Shown here piece after piece: positions 16,453 to 24,820 of a stretch of DNA of 64,000 bases. Under the pieces are notes generated by a model. It made no database searches. It saw only the letters and a list, made by a program, of their open reading frames with translations, and was not told where the DNA came from. Source of the DNA: Phenylobacterium zucineum HLK1 (lineage in GTDB: Bacteria > Pseudomonadota > Alphaproteobacteria > Caulobacterales > Caulobacteraceae); assembly GCF_000017265.1 (NCBI RefSeq), contig NC_011144.1:1776001-1840000 (forward strand), given 5' to 3'. The translations under genes and the position numbers were made by a program. Within the stretch, counting starts at the first letter, position 1; every line of letters starts with the position of its first letter.

Positions 16453-16491
16453 CCCCGGCGCGCCCCCCGGACGCTGAAGGGCGCGCCGGGG
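16453..16491. repeat. Perfect 12-bp inverted repeat in the ctaG leader
   Basis: CCCCGGCGCGCC (16453-16464) and its exact reverse complement (16480-16491) are separated by 15 bases. On the minus strand the repeat starts right after the -10 element of the putative ctaG promoter and its far arm includes part of the GGGGAGGA ribosome binding site (complement of 16449-16456). It can form a leader hairpin that hides the ribosome binding site, or it may be an operator. Confidence 0.6.
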
Positions 16492-16492
16492 G

Positions 16493-16517
16493 AACCGCCC
16501 GCCGCGGTGGAGGTTCC
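16493..16517 (-). promoter_or_regulatory. EcfG-like promoter for ctaG-cytochrome b561
   Basis: On the minus strand GGAAC (16517-16513) is followed by 16 bases and GGTT (16496-16493). It lies back to back with the same arrangement on the plus strand, the two -35 elements forming a GGTTCC-C-GGAACC palindrome. The match to the general-stress sigma factor consensus is 8 of 9 positions. Confidence 0.4.
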
Positions 16518-16518
16518 C

Positions 16519-16543
16519 GGAACCTTAGCCGGTGAGGCCGGTT
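16519..16543 (+). promoter_or_regulatory. EcfG-like promoter for the glucose dehydrogenase gene
   Basis: GGAAC (16519-16523), 16 bases, then GGTT (16540-16543), followed 37 bases later by the ATG of the PQQ dehydrogenase gene with AGGAGGAGGG between. Divergent to the ctaG promoter. Confidence 0.4.
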
Positions 16544-16580
16544 TCCGAAGGCAAGCCTACAACCAGGAGGAGGGACGCGG

Positions 16581-18995
16581 ATGGCGCTGGAGCGCGCGCA
16601 CGGCCGACGCGGGGCCGGAACCTGGATCGCCATGGCGTTCGGCGTCCTGCTGGGCCTGATCGGCGTGGTGCTGGCGATCGGCGGCGCCTGGCTGGTCGTG
16701 ATCGGCGGCTCTCCCTACTACCTGCTCGCGGGCCTGGGCCTGCTGGCGTCGGGCTGGTTCCTCTTCCAGGGCCGGGTGCTCGGCGCGTGGATCTATGCGG
16801 CGGTGTTCGTCGCGACCCTGGTCTGGGCGGTCTGGGAGGTGGGGCTCGCGGGCTGGCCGCTGATCCCCCGGGTGTTCGGACCGGCGATCCTGTTCCTGCT
16901 GGCGATGGCCGTGGTTCCGGCGCTGACTCCGCAGCGGACGCCGCGCCGCATCGCCCTGGCCGGCGCGGTCGGCCTCGTGGCCGTCGTCGTGGTCGGCGGG
17001 ATCGCCATCGCGGTCGCGAACCGGCCGGACGCGCCGCGGCCGCTGCCCGCCGCCGCGATGGCCATGACCGACCCCTCGCCGATGACCGTGGGCGCGGACT
17101 GGCCGGCCTACGGCGGGACCTACGCCGCCCACCGTTACTCGCCCCTGGCCCAGATCACGCCGGACAACGTCGGCCGGCTGGAGCGCGCCTGGGTGGCCCA
17201 CACGCGCGACCTGCCCAGCGAGCGGGCGAAGAAGAAATACGGGGCCGAAACGACGCCGCTGAAGGTCGGCGATACGCTCTACCTCTGCTCGGCCAAGAAC
17301 ATCCTGATCGCGCTGGATCCCGCGACCGGCCGCGAACGCTGGCGTTACGACCCGAAGGTCTCGGACGACTGGATTCCCTACACCGCCGCCTGCCGGGGCG
17401 TGGTCTACCACCAGACCCCCGGCGCGGACCCCGGCCAGGCCTGCGCGGCCCGGATCATCGAGGGCACGCTGGACGGGCGGCTGATCGCGGTGGACTCGCG
17501 CACCGGCCGGCCCTGCGCCGACTTCGGCCGCGGCGGCCAGGTGGATATTAAGCAGGGCATGGGCCCGGTGCATCCGGGCATGGTCTCGATCACCTCGCCG
17601 CCGGTGATCGTGCGCGGGGTGGTCGTCACCGGCCACCAGGTGCTGGACGGCCAGGAGAACTCGGCGCCCTCGGGCGTGATCCAGGGCTTCGACGCCGTCA
17701 CGGGCGAGCAGCGCTGGGCCTGGGACCTCGGCCGGCCGGGCGTGACGACGCCGGCCGCCCCGGACGAGACCTACACCCGCGGCACGCCCAACATGTGGAC
17801 CATCGCCAGCGGCGACGAGGCCCTGGGGCACGTCTATCTGCCGATGGGCAATTCGGCCGTGGACTACTGGAGCAGCGACCGCTCGCCCCAGGAGAACTTC
17901 TACGCCACCTCGCTGGTGGCGCTGGACGTGACCACGGGCGCGCCGGCCTGGCGCTTCCAGACGGTGCACATGGACGTCTGGGACTACGACCTCGGCGGGC
18001 AGGGCACGCTGGTGGACTTCCCCACCGCGGCGGGGACGGTCCCGGCGATCGTGCTGCCGAGCAAGCAGGGCGACATCTATGTCCTGGACCGGCGCACCGG
18101 GCGGCCCATCACGCCGGTGGAGGAGCGGCCGGTCCCGCAGGGCGGCGTCGAGCCGCAGATGCGCACGGCGACCCAGCCGTTCTCGCGCTACCACACCCTG
18201 GCCAAGCCCGACCTGACCGAGCGGGACATGTGGGGCATGTCGCCGATCGACCAGATGATCTGCCGCATCCAGTTCCGGCGGGCGTCCTACAAGGGCATCT
18301 ACACGCCGCCGACCGCGGACCGGCGCTGGATCCAGTATCCGGGCTACAACGGCGGCTCGGACTGGGGCGGGATCGCCGTCGACCCGCGCCGCGGCGTGAT
18401 CGTCGCCAACTACAACGACATGCCGAACTACAACCGTCTCGTCCCGCGCTCGGAGGTTGAGCGGAAGGGCTGGAGCCCGCGCAGCCAGGCGCGCGGCGGC
18501 GACCTCGGCGGGCCGGAAGGGGCGGGCGACCCGCAGGCCGGCACGCCCTACGGCGTGCAGGTGAACGCCGGCTGGCGGATGCCCTTCACCAACCTGCTGT
18601 GCAAGGAGCCCCCGTACGGCGGGATCCGGGCCATCGACCTGCGCACCGGCCGCACGCTGTGGGACCGGCCGTTCGGGACGGCGCGACGCAACGGGCCGTT
18701 CGGCATCCCCTCGATGCTGCCGCTGGAGATCGGCACGCCGAACAACGGCGGCGCCGTGGTCACCGCCGGCGGGGTGGTGTTCATCGCCGCGGCCACCGAC
18801 AACCTGGTCCGCGCCATCGACCTTCGGACCGGCGAGACGCTGTGGAGCGACGTCCTGCCGGCCGGCGGCCAGGCCACCCCGATGACCTACGAGGCGAACG
18901 GGCGGCAGTACGTCGTGATCATGGCCGGCGGCCACCACTTCATGGAGACCCCGGTCGGCGACGAGGTGATCGCCTACGCCCTGCCGCAGCGCTGA
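16581..18995 (+). CDS. gcd: Membrane-bound PQQ-dependent glucose dehydrogenase family protein
   Basis: An 804-residue quinoprotein that oxidises an aldose or quinate-type polyol in the periplasm and passes electrons to ubiquinone. Five transmembrane helices fill residues 1-145; an eight-bladed propeller PQQ domain follows (about 165-800). Typical stretches are ADWPAYGGTYAAHRYSPL, ATGRERWRYDPKV, GTPNNGGAVVTAGGVVFIAA and YVVIMAGGHHF near the end. The start has a strong AGGAGGAGGG. Length and layout fit the glucose/quinate/shikimate group; glucose is the most likely substrate but quinate cannot be excluded. No PQQ biosynthesis genes are in the window. The divergent ctaG and EcfG-like promoters tie it to the respiratory genes. 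Confidence 0.92.
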   Translation: MALERAHGRRGAGTWIAMAFGVLLGLIGVVLAIGGAWLVVIGGSPYYLLAGLGLLASGWFLFQGRVLGAWIYAAVFVATLVWAVWEVGLAGWPLIPRVFGPAILFLLAMAVVPALTPQRTPRRIALAGAVGLVAVVVVGGIAIAVANRPDAPRPLPAAAMAMTDPSPMTVGADWPAYGGTYAAHRYSPLAQITPDNVGRLERAWVAHTRDLPSERAKKKYGAETTPLKVGDTLYLCSAKNILIALDPATGRERWRYDPKVSDDWIPYTAACRGVVYHQTPGADPGQACAARIIEGTLDGRLIAVDSRTGRPCADFGRGGQVDIKQGMGPVHPGMVSITSPPVIVRGVVVTGHQVLDGQENSAPSGVIQGFDAVTGEQRWAWDLGRPGVTTPAAPDETYTRGTPNMWTIASGDEALGHVYLPMGNSAVDYWSSDRSPQENFYATSLVALDVTTGAPAWRFQTVHMDVWDYDLGGQGTLVDFPTAAGTVPAIVLPSKQGDIYVLDRRTGRPITPVEERPVPQGGVEPQMRTATQPFSRYHTLAKPDLTERDMWGMSPIDQMICRIQFRRASYKGIYTPPTADRRWIQYPGYNGGSDWGGIAVDPRRGVIVANYNDMPNYNRLVPRSEVERKGWSPRSQARGGDLGGPEGAGDPQAGTPYGVQVNAGWRMPFTNLLCKEPPYGGIRAIDLRTGRTLWDRPFGTARRNGPFGIPSMLPLEIGTPNNGGAVVTAGGVVFIAAATDNLVRAIDLRTGETLWSDVLPAGGQATPMTYEANGRQYVVIMAGGHHFMETPVGDEVIAYALPQR

Positions 18996-19002
18996 GGCCC
19001 GG

Positions 19003-20598
19003 TCAGGCGAGCGTGCGGGAGGCGGCCGGCAGCGGGTCCAGCTCGGCGTTCAGCGGCGGGCCGATCCGCAGTTCGGCGCGCAGACCGTCGGGGGCGAAGT
19101 CGATACGCATGGAGCCGCGCAGGTCTCCGGCGCTGAGCTTCTCCATCAGCCGGGCGCCGAACCCCTGGCGCGTGGGGGAAACGACGGGCGGCCCGTCGTG
19201 CTCGCGCCACCGCAGGCGCGCCCCGCCGTCGGGCTCGAGGGCCCAGGTCACCTCGAGGACTCCGCCGTCCGCGCTCAGCGCGCCGTACTTGGCCGCGTTG
19301 GTCGCCAGTTCGTGGACAATCATGCCGAGCGCCAGCGCCCGGGTCGCGTCGAGGTGGATGACGGGCCCGTCCAGAGAGACCCGCTCGGCGTAGGGCTCGA
19401 GCTCGCCGCGCACCACGGCGCGCAGGTCGGCGCTGCTCCAGGCGCGGGCGGTGAGCACGTCGTGGGTGCGGGCGAGGGCCACCAGCCGCCCCTCGAAATC
19501 GCGGATGAAGGTCGCCATGTCGGGCGCGTTGCGGGCCGTCTGCGTCGCCATGGACTGCACGGTGGCCAGGTTGTTCTTCACCCGGTGATTGAGTTCGTTG
19601 AGCAGGAGCTGCTGCTTCTCGGTGAAGACGGTGCGCTCGGTCACGTCGCTGCCCTGGGTGATGATGCCGGTGACGCGGCCCTCCTCGTCCCGGATGGGCT
19701 GGTAGATGAAGTCCACGTAGCGCATCTGGACCTCCCCGCCGGGCGCGTGCTGCAGCGGCACGGCCAGCGCGCTGCCGGCGAACGGCTCGCCGGTGGAGAA
19801 GACCCGGTCGAGGACCTCGAACAGCCCGGTTGGGGCGACCTCGGGCAGGGCCTCGCGAGCCGGCACTCCGATCACGTCGCGGTGCCCGATGAGTTGGCGG
19901 TAGGCGGCGTTGGCCAGGCTGAAGACGTGGTCCGGCCCATCCAGCACGGCCACGAAGCCCGGCGCCTTCTCGAACAGCGCAAACAGCCGCTCGCCCTGTT
20001 CGCGGTAGCGCTGCTCGCTCGCGGCGAGCGCTTCCACCGCCTCGCGCAGGCGGTTCTCGGCCAGCACCCGGCCGGTGGTCTCGATGCAGGTGCAGAACAT
20101 GCCCCTCACCGCGCCGGTCTCGTCGGGCAGGGGACTGTAGGTGAAGGTGAAGAAGGTCGGCTCGGGATAGCCGTGGCGCTGCATCAGGAGGGGCAGGTCC
20201 TCCTGCCAGACGCCCTGGCCGTCGAGCGCCGAGCGGACCAGGGGCTCCAGGTCGGGCCAGATCTCGGCCCAGATCTCCTGGAACCGCAGGCCGAGGGCGG
20301 CGGGGTGCCGGGCGCCCAGGATCGGCGCGTAGGCGTCGTTGTAGATGAAGGCGAGCTCGGGGCCCCAGGCGATGAACATCGGCTGCTGGGTGTTCAGCAT
20401 CATCGCCGTGGCGGTCCGCAGGGCCTGGGGCCAGGCGGCGGGGTCGCCGAGCGGCGAGCGCGACCAGTCGTGGGCGCGCATGAGCGCGCCCATCGCCCCG
20501 CCGCCCTGGAGGAAGCTCGGAACCGTCACCGGACGCCGCGCGCTATCGCGCGCGCCGGAGCCCCAAGCGGCGCCTTGCGCCACGAGCCTGCCGGCCAT
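19003..20598 (-). CDS. HWE-family sensor histidine kinase with PAS domains
   Basis: A soluble two-component kinase of about 531 residues. Two PAS-like sensor modules (about residues 25-155 and 190-315; the first contains GGGAMGALMRAHDWSRSPLG) precede the HWE dimerisation region with phospho-acceptor H338 in LNELNHRVKNN. The HWE ATPase domain follows, with HELATNAAKYGALS and RWREHDGPPV. HWE kinases often feed general stress response pathways in this class. The start is uncertain: ATG 20598 is used, but GTG 20529 sits closer to the first conserved motif. No response regulator is next to it, so it is an orphan. It ends 7 bases from the convergent dehydrogenase gene. Confidence 0.88.
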   Translation of the reverse strand: MAGRLVAQGAAWGSGARDSARRPVTVPSFLQGGGAMGALMRAHDWSRSPLGDPAAWPQALRTATAMMLNTQQPMFIAWGPELAFIYNDAYAPILGARHPAALGLRFQEIWAEIWPDLEPLVRSALDGQGVWQEDLPLLMQRHGYPEPTFFTFTYSPLPDETGAVRGMFCTCIETTGRVLAENRLREAVEALAASEQRYREQGERLFALFEKAPGFVAVLDGPDHVFSLANAAYRQLIGHRDVIGVPAREALPEVAPTGLFEVLDRVFSTGEPFAGSALAVPLQHAPGGEVQMRYVDFIYQPIRDEEGRVTGIITQGSDVTERTVFTEKQQLLLNELNHRVKNNLATVQSMATQTARNAPDMATFIRDFEGRLVALARTHDVLTARAWSSADLRAVVRGELEPYAERVSLDGPVIHLDATRALALGMIVHELATNAAKYGALSADGGVLEVTWALEPDGGARLRWREHDGPPVVSPTRQGFGARLMEKLSAGDLRGSMRIDFAPDGLRAELRIGPPLNAELDPLPAASRTLA

Positions 20599-20747
20599 CT
20601 CCGCGTCATGCTGGTCCCCCGCACCGTCGGCGTCCGGAGGAGAACGCACAACCCCGCCCAATGGTTTAGCCGCGGCGGCGTGCAGCATTGCCGTGGCGTG
20701 TTTCGGACCTTACAGCCCAAGGCCGTTCATCCGTTTCCGGCGTCCCA

Positions 20748-21689
20748 ATGTCCAGCGTAACGGCCCGCGAGTTCGCGCCGGCCCCCTCCATGTCCGAGTA
20801 CATCCAGGGGCTGCTGGAGGAGACGCCGGAGGTCCGGGATTCCGAACGGCAGCGCCTGCTGACCGACCGACTCCTCACTCCCGTCCTGCCGTCCCTTGAG
20901 GCGCTGTTCCGCGAGCTGCGGGCGGCGGCTGACGCCAGGCTTCGTCCGCTCCACCCCGCGCCGGGCGCCAAGCCCTGGCCCATCGGCGAGTGCCTGCAGA
21001 TCAGCGAGACGGTCCGCCGGCGCCTGGACGGTCCGGAGCCCGCCGCCCTCTCGCCCGCCGCGGCCGAGGGATGGGCGGCCGTGCGCGCCTTCCGGGCGGC
21101 CGGCGGGACCGTTCGCCGCGCGTGGGGCGACCTTCGGGGACGCTATTTCCAGAACGCGCTCATCGTCGGGGCGCTGTACGTGGACGTCTCGAACGACACG
21201 GTGGACCCGGCCAAGCCGCCCGTGGAGATCCTGCCGTTCGACGCGGCCGGCTTCCGGCCCATCGCCGGCTTCGGCCACTACGCGCGGATCGCGGCGAGCT
21301 ACTGGGGCCAGCGCGTGCTGCCGAACCACATCCTTCCCGACCTCGCGCCGTACCTGCCGCTGATCCACATCAGCCCCGCGGGCCGGCTGAGCCTTGGGCC
21401 GCTCACCCGCTACATGCTGGGGCTGACCCTGTCGCAGGGGTTCGGACCCAGCGAGCGGGCGCTGGCCTCGCCGGCGCTGTCGGCGACGACTTTCGCCAGC
21501 TTCGCCCCCCTGTTGCCCGGCGCGGCGGCCAGCGCCGAGGCGGGCCGCGCGGACGCCCTGGCGCGCTGCCGGACCTACCGGGCCGAGGGGCGCAGCCTCT
21601 GCGCCGAGAGCTACAACCGGGCGCTCGCCGCCGGGCGAGAGGCCAATCGGCGGCTGGAGCGGGTGCTGGCCCTGCCGCAGGCCTCCTGA
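20748..21689 (+). CDS. Hypothetical protein of 313 residues
   Basis: A cytoplasmic protein without signal peptide or clear membrane segment. The ATG at 20748 is the best start; the in-frame ATG at 20688 overlaps the divergent kinase promoter region. The middle has a distinctive block (YFQNALIVGALYVDVSNDTV then VEILPFDAAGFRPI and HYARIAASYWGQRVLPNHI) that looks like a folded enzyme-like core. A helical C-terminus has repeated alanine and arginine residues. I do not recognise the family. It is transcribed divergently from the HWE kinase and may share its regulation. Confidence 0.65.
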   Translation: MSSVTAREFAPAPSMSEYIQGLLEETPEVRDSERQRLLTDRLLTPVLPSLEALFRELRAAADARLRPLHPAPGAKPWPIGECLQISETVRRRLDGPEPAALSPAAAEGWAAVRAFRAAGGTVRRAWGDLRGRYFQNALIVGALYVDVSNDTVDPAKPPVEILPFDAAGFRPIAGFGHYARIAASYWGQRVLPNHILPDLAPYLPLIHISPAGRLSLGPLTRYMLGLTLSQGFGPSERALASPALSATTFASFAPLLPGAAASAEAGRADALARCRTYRAEGRSLCAESYNRALAAGREANRRLERVLALPQAS

Positions 21690-21939
21690 GGCGGTCCAGC
21701 GGCGCGGCGAGCGGTTCAGTTACTGGCGTTGGCGGGCGGCGCGCGCCGGCTAGGATCGCGGCCATCTTCTACCGCCTGGACCCGCCGTGACCCTGCGCGC
21801 CATCATCCGGATCCCCACGTCGCCGGCGCGCGGCGCGCGCCTGCCGCGCCGCGCGGTGCTGTGCGGCCTCGCCACGGCGAGCGCGAGGCCGTCGGGCGCC
21901 AGCGCCAGCCCCGGGCCCAGCCAGGAAAGGACCCCGCCC

Positions 21940-22593
21940 ATGCCGCGCTTCGTCGAGATCAGCCATGTGATCGAGGAGGGCATGACCACCTATCCGGGCC
22001 TGCCGACGCCGAAGATCGAGGTGCTGGTGGATCACGAGGGCTCGCGCGAACGCTACCAGGGCCAGTCCGAGTTCCTGATCGCCTCGCTGCACCTGTGCGG
22101 CAACACCGGGACCTATGTGGACGCGCCGATCCACCGGCATCGGCACGGCGCCGACCTGGCGGACCTGCCGCTGGAGCGGGTCGCCGACCTGCCGGTGCGG
22201 GTGTTCGACGCCCGCGCCGAAGGGCGGGCGATCGGCCCCGAGCTGTTCCGCGGCCAGGACCTCGACGGCGCCGCCGTGCTGGTGCGCACCGACTTCAGCC
22301 GCCACTGGCGGACCGAGCGCTACGGGCGGGACAACCCGTTCCTGACCGCCCAGGCCTGCCTGCGGCTGGTGGAGGCCGGCGCGGCCTTCGTCGGCATCGA
22401 CTCGGTGAACATCGACGACCTCGCCGACCTGGCCCGGCCCGCGCACACGATCCTGCTGGGCGCGGGGATCCCGATCTGCGAGCACCTGACGAACCTCGAG
22501 GCGTTACAGCCCGAGGGCGGGCGGCTGCACGCCGCGCCCATCGCGTGGCGGGGCGGGGCGACGTTCCCGGTGCGCGCCTACGTCCGGTACTAG
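21940..22593 (+). CDS. Cyclase-family protein related to kynurenine formamidase
   Basis: A 217-residue protein of the cyclase/KynB metal-hydrolase family. The start is ATG 21940, after AGGAAAGG, with RFVEISHVIEEGMTTYPGLP as the usual N-terminal strand; the upstream open frame has no homology. The metal-site motif normally written HTGTHxDAPxH reads NTGTYVDAPIH here, with N55 and Y59 in place of two histidines, while D61 and H65 are kept. The C-terminal CEHLTNLEAL and TFPVRAYV match the family. It is therefore probably a hydrolase subfamily member rather than a true kynurenine formamidase, and its substrate is unknown. Confidence 0.75.
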   Translation: MPRFVEISHVIEEGMTTYPGLPTPKIEVLVDHEGSRERYQGQSEFLIASLHLCGNTGTYVDAPIHRHRHGADLADLPLERVADLPVRVFDARAEGRAIGPELFRGQDLDGAAVLVRTDFSRHWRTERYGRDNPFLTAQACLRLVEAGAAFVGIDSVNIDDLADLARPAHTILLGAGIPICEHLTNLEALQPEGGRLHAAPIAWRGGATFPVRAYVRY

Positions 22594-22600
22594 GCGCCCG

Positions 22601-24670
22601 CTACCGGCGCGCCGGGCCCAGGCGCATGAGGCCGAGGTCCACCGCCTCGGTGAGGGCCTCGCCCAGCGTGGCGCCGCCGAGCGCCGAGGGGGTGACGCGG
22701 GCCGCCATCGGCCCGGGATCGGGCAGGCGGCGACGGGGGGCGCTCCAGGGCTGGAACCACAGCGCCGGCCGGGGCCGGGCCGACGTATCGAGGATGAAGA
22801 CTCCGTCGTCGGAAGCAGCCCAGGACTCGTAGGGCCAGACCTCGGCCGCCGGCCGCCAGGCGCCGCCGTCGAGGCGTCCGATCGTTTCGGCGCCCTGGCG
22901 CTGGCCGTAGAGCGCGCCCGACGGGGCGGCCTGGACCGAGCGCCAGCCCTGGCCGCCGGGGACCGGCGCCGGCGCGGCGCCGGGCGCTGCGGGATCCACC
23001 GTCATCAGCCGCCAGGCCTGACCCCGCCGCTCGACGTAGTAGACCCGGCCGCGGGGGCCGAACACCGGACTGCGCTTGTCGCGGCCGTCGTCCGTCAGCC
23101 GCAGGAGCCGCGAGCCGTCGCGGCCCACGGTGAAGATGTCGGCCTGGCGTCCGATCACGGCGATGAAGGCGAGCGAGCGGCCGTCGCCCGACCAGGCGGG
23201 GCTGCTCACATAGCTGCCGAGCCCTTCGGTGAGGCGGGTCGCGCCGCCGCCGGGCGCCGAGATCCACAGGTCGGGCGCGCCGGCCCGGTCCGAGATGTGG
23301 GCGACGGCGCCGTCCGGCCCCGTGACCGGGTCCCAGTCGTTGGAGGCGGTGACGATCCGCGCCTCGGGGGCGCCTGACGGGCCGAGGCGGACGAGGCCCG
23401 AGCGGGGGCGGGCGATCTCGACCACCGCCTGGCCGGTGCGGTCGGCCGACATGTGCAGGAAGCTGACGACCCCCAGGCCCAGGCTGACCTGCTCGGGCTC
23501 GGCCGGCCGGCGCGCGTCCAGGCGCCAGAGGCCGAGGCCGCCGCCGCGGTTGGAGGCGAAGAGGAGATTCCGTCCGTCGGGCGACCAGACGTAGCCGGCC
23601 GCCTTCCAGCCGTCGCGGGTGAGGGTGCGCTCCCGCCCCGTGCGGACGTCGAGCACCACGATCTCGTCGGCGCCGAAGCGCAGGGTGCGGCGGAAGGCGA
23701 CCTGCCGCCCGTCGGGCGAGGCCTGGGGCTCGTTGTCGCCCAGCGTGTCCGGCGGCGGGGCGGTCAGGGCGCGGACCTCGCCGGTCGTGGCGTCGATGGC
23801 GGAGAGGCGCGGCAGGCCGCCGCCGGCCGGCGTGTCGGCGACCACCAGCGTGCGCGCGTCCAGCCAGGTCGGATGGGCGCCGGCCTCGCGGCAGGGGGCC
23901 AGCCGCCGCTCTCCGCCGCGGGGCACGATGGCGACCATCACCGCACAGCCGCCGTCCGGGCTGCGGCGCAGGAAGGCGATCCGGTCGCCGTCCGGCGCCC
24001 AGGCCGGGGCGAAGTCGTCGTCCGGCCCCGAGGTGACCGCCGCCGCCTCGCCGCCGGCGACCGCGCGCAGGTGGATGTCGCGCGGGGCGAAGGGCAGGGC
24101 GGCGTGGGCGTAGGCCACCTGCCGCCCGTCCGGCGACAGGGCCGGGAAGGTCTTGAAGCCCGGCTCGGAGGTCAGGGGGCGGAAGTCGCTGGCGGCCCAC
24201 GCCTGCGGCCGCTGGCTCCACAGCCAGGCGCCGCCCAGCGCGGCCATGACGGCGAGCGCGGCGACGGCGGCGGCGATGAGGGCGGCGCGCCGGGGCGGCC
24301 GCACGGCGCGGGTGGGAGCCCCGCCGTCGGCCTGGAGCCGGTAGCCGACGGTGGGGATGGTCTCGACCACGATGGCGGGGTCGGCCGCCAGGGCCTTGCG
24401 GAGCTGGACCACGCAGCGGGTCAGGGCGTCCTCCGAGACGATCCGCCCGCCCCAGCACTGCTGGCCCAGGGCCTCGCGGCTGACCGCCGCGCCGAGACTG
24501 CGGTGGAGCGCGACGAGAACCTTCATCACCCGCGGCTCCAGCGGGCGGACGCCGGCCGGGCCCTCGACCTCCAGTTCGGCCGGGCGCACCTCGGTGGCCG
24601 CCAGCCGGAAGGCCGGCTCGTAGGCCAGCACGATCTCGCGGGGCGGCCGGATGCTGGTGTGCTCGTTCAT
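22601..24670 (-). CDS. ToxR-like transmembrane regulator with beta-propeller sensor
   Basis: A 689-residue protein with an N-terminal winged-helix DNA-binding domain (about residues 30-115; GGRIVSEDALTRCVVQLRKAL and ETIPTVGYRL are typical of the OmpR/CadC type), one transmembrane helix (about 127-150, ALIAAAVAALAVMAALGGAWLW) and a large periplasmic domain of TolB/PD40 propeller repeats (about 160-680; repeated SPDGRQVA, APDGDRIAF and SPDGRNLLF). It resembles one-component regulators that bind DNA in the cytoplasm and sense in the periplasm. It is divergent from the urcA-family gene, and the region between them holds four CGRCAAA motifs that may be its operators. Confidence 0.87.
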   Translation of the reverse strand: MNEHTSIRPPREIVLAYEPAFRLAATEVRPAELEVEGPAGVRPLEPRVMKVLVALHRSLGAAVSREALGQQCWGGRIVSEDALTRCVVQLRKALAADPAIVVETIPTVGYRLQADGGAPTRAVRPPRRAALIAAAVAALAVMAALGGAWLWSQRPQAWAASDFRPLTSEPGFKTFPALSPDGRQVAYAHAALPFAPRDIHLRAVAGGEAAAVTSGPDDDFAPAWAPDGDRIAFLRRSPDGGCAVMVAIVPRGGERRLAPCREAGAHPTWLDARTLVVADTPAGGGLPRLSAIDATTGEVRALTAPPPDTLGDNEPQASPDGRQVAFRRTLRFGADEIVVLDVRTGRERTLTRDGWKAAGYVWSPDGRNLLFASNRGGGLGLWRLDARRPAEPEQVSLGLGVVSFLHMSADRTGQAVVEIARPRSGLVRLGPSGAPEARIVTASNDWDPVTGPDGAVAHISDRAGAPDLWISAPGGGATRLTEGLGSYVSSPAWSGDGRSLAFIAVIGRQADIFTVGRDGSRLLRLTDDGRDKRSPVFGPRGRVYYVERRGQAWRLMTVDPAAPGAAPAPVPGGQGWRSVQAAPSGALYGQRQGAETIGRLDGGAWRPAAEVWPYESWAASDDGVFILDTSARPRPALWFQPWSAPRRRLPDPGPMAARVTPSALGGATLGEALTEAVDLGLMRLGPARR

Positions 24671-24752
24671 CGGCAAATCATCGGCAAACGATCGGGTCCG
24701 GACCCAGGCGCGTCGGCCGCCAAGTCTCCGACAAAACAGCGTTCCCGACAAA
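24671..24752. promoter_or_regulatory. Four CGRCAAA motifs in a divergent promoter
   Basis: CGGCAAA at 24671 and 24682, CGACAAA at 24729 and 24746, all in the same orientation, within the 150-base gap between the ToxR-like regulator and the UrcA gene. The first pair is 11 bases apart (one helical turn) and the second 17 apart. They are good candidates for binding sites of the adjacent regulator. Confidence 0.45.
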
Positions 24753-24820
24753 TGCGGCCTCGGGACCCATGGGGCTCTCCTGGGCGCAGGCGTCGGGCGG
24801 ACGAAAACCCGGAGGACGAC

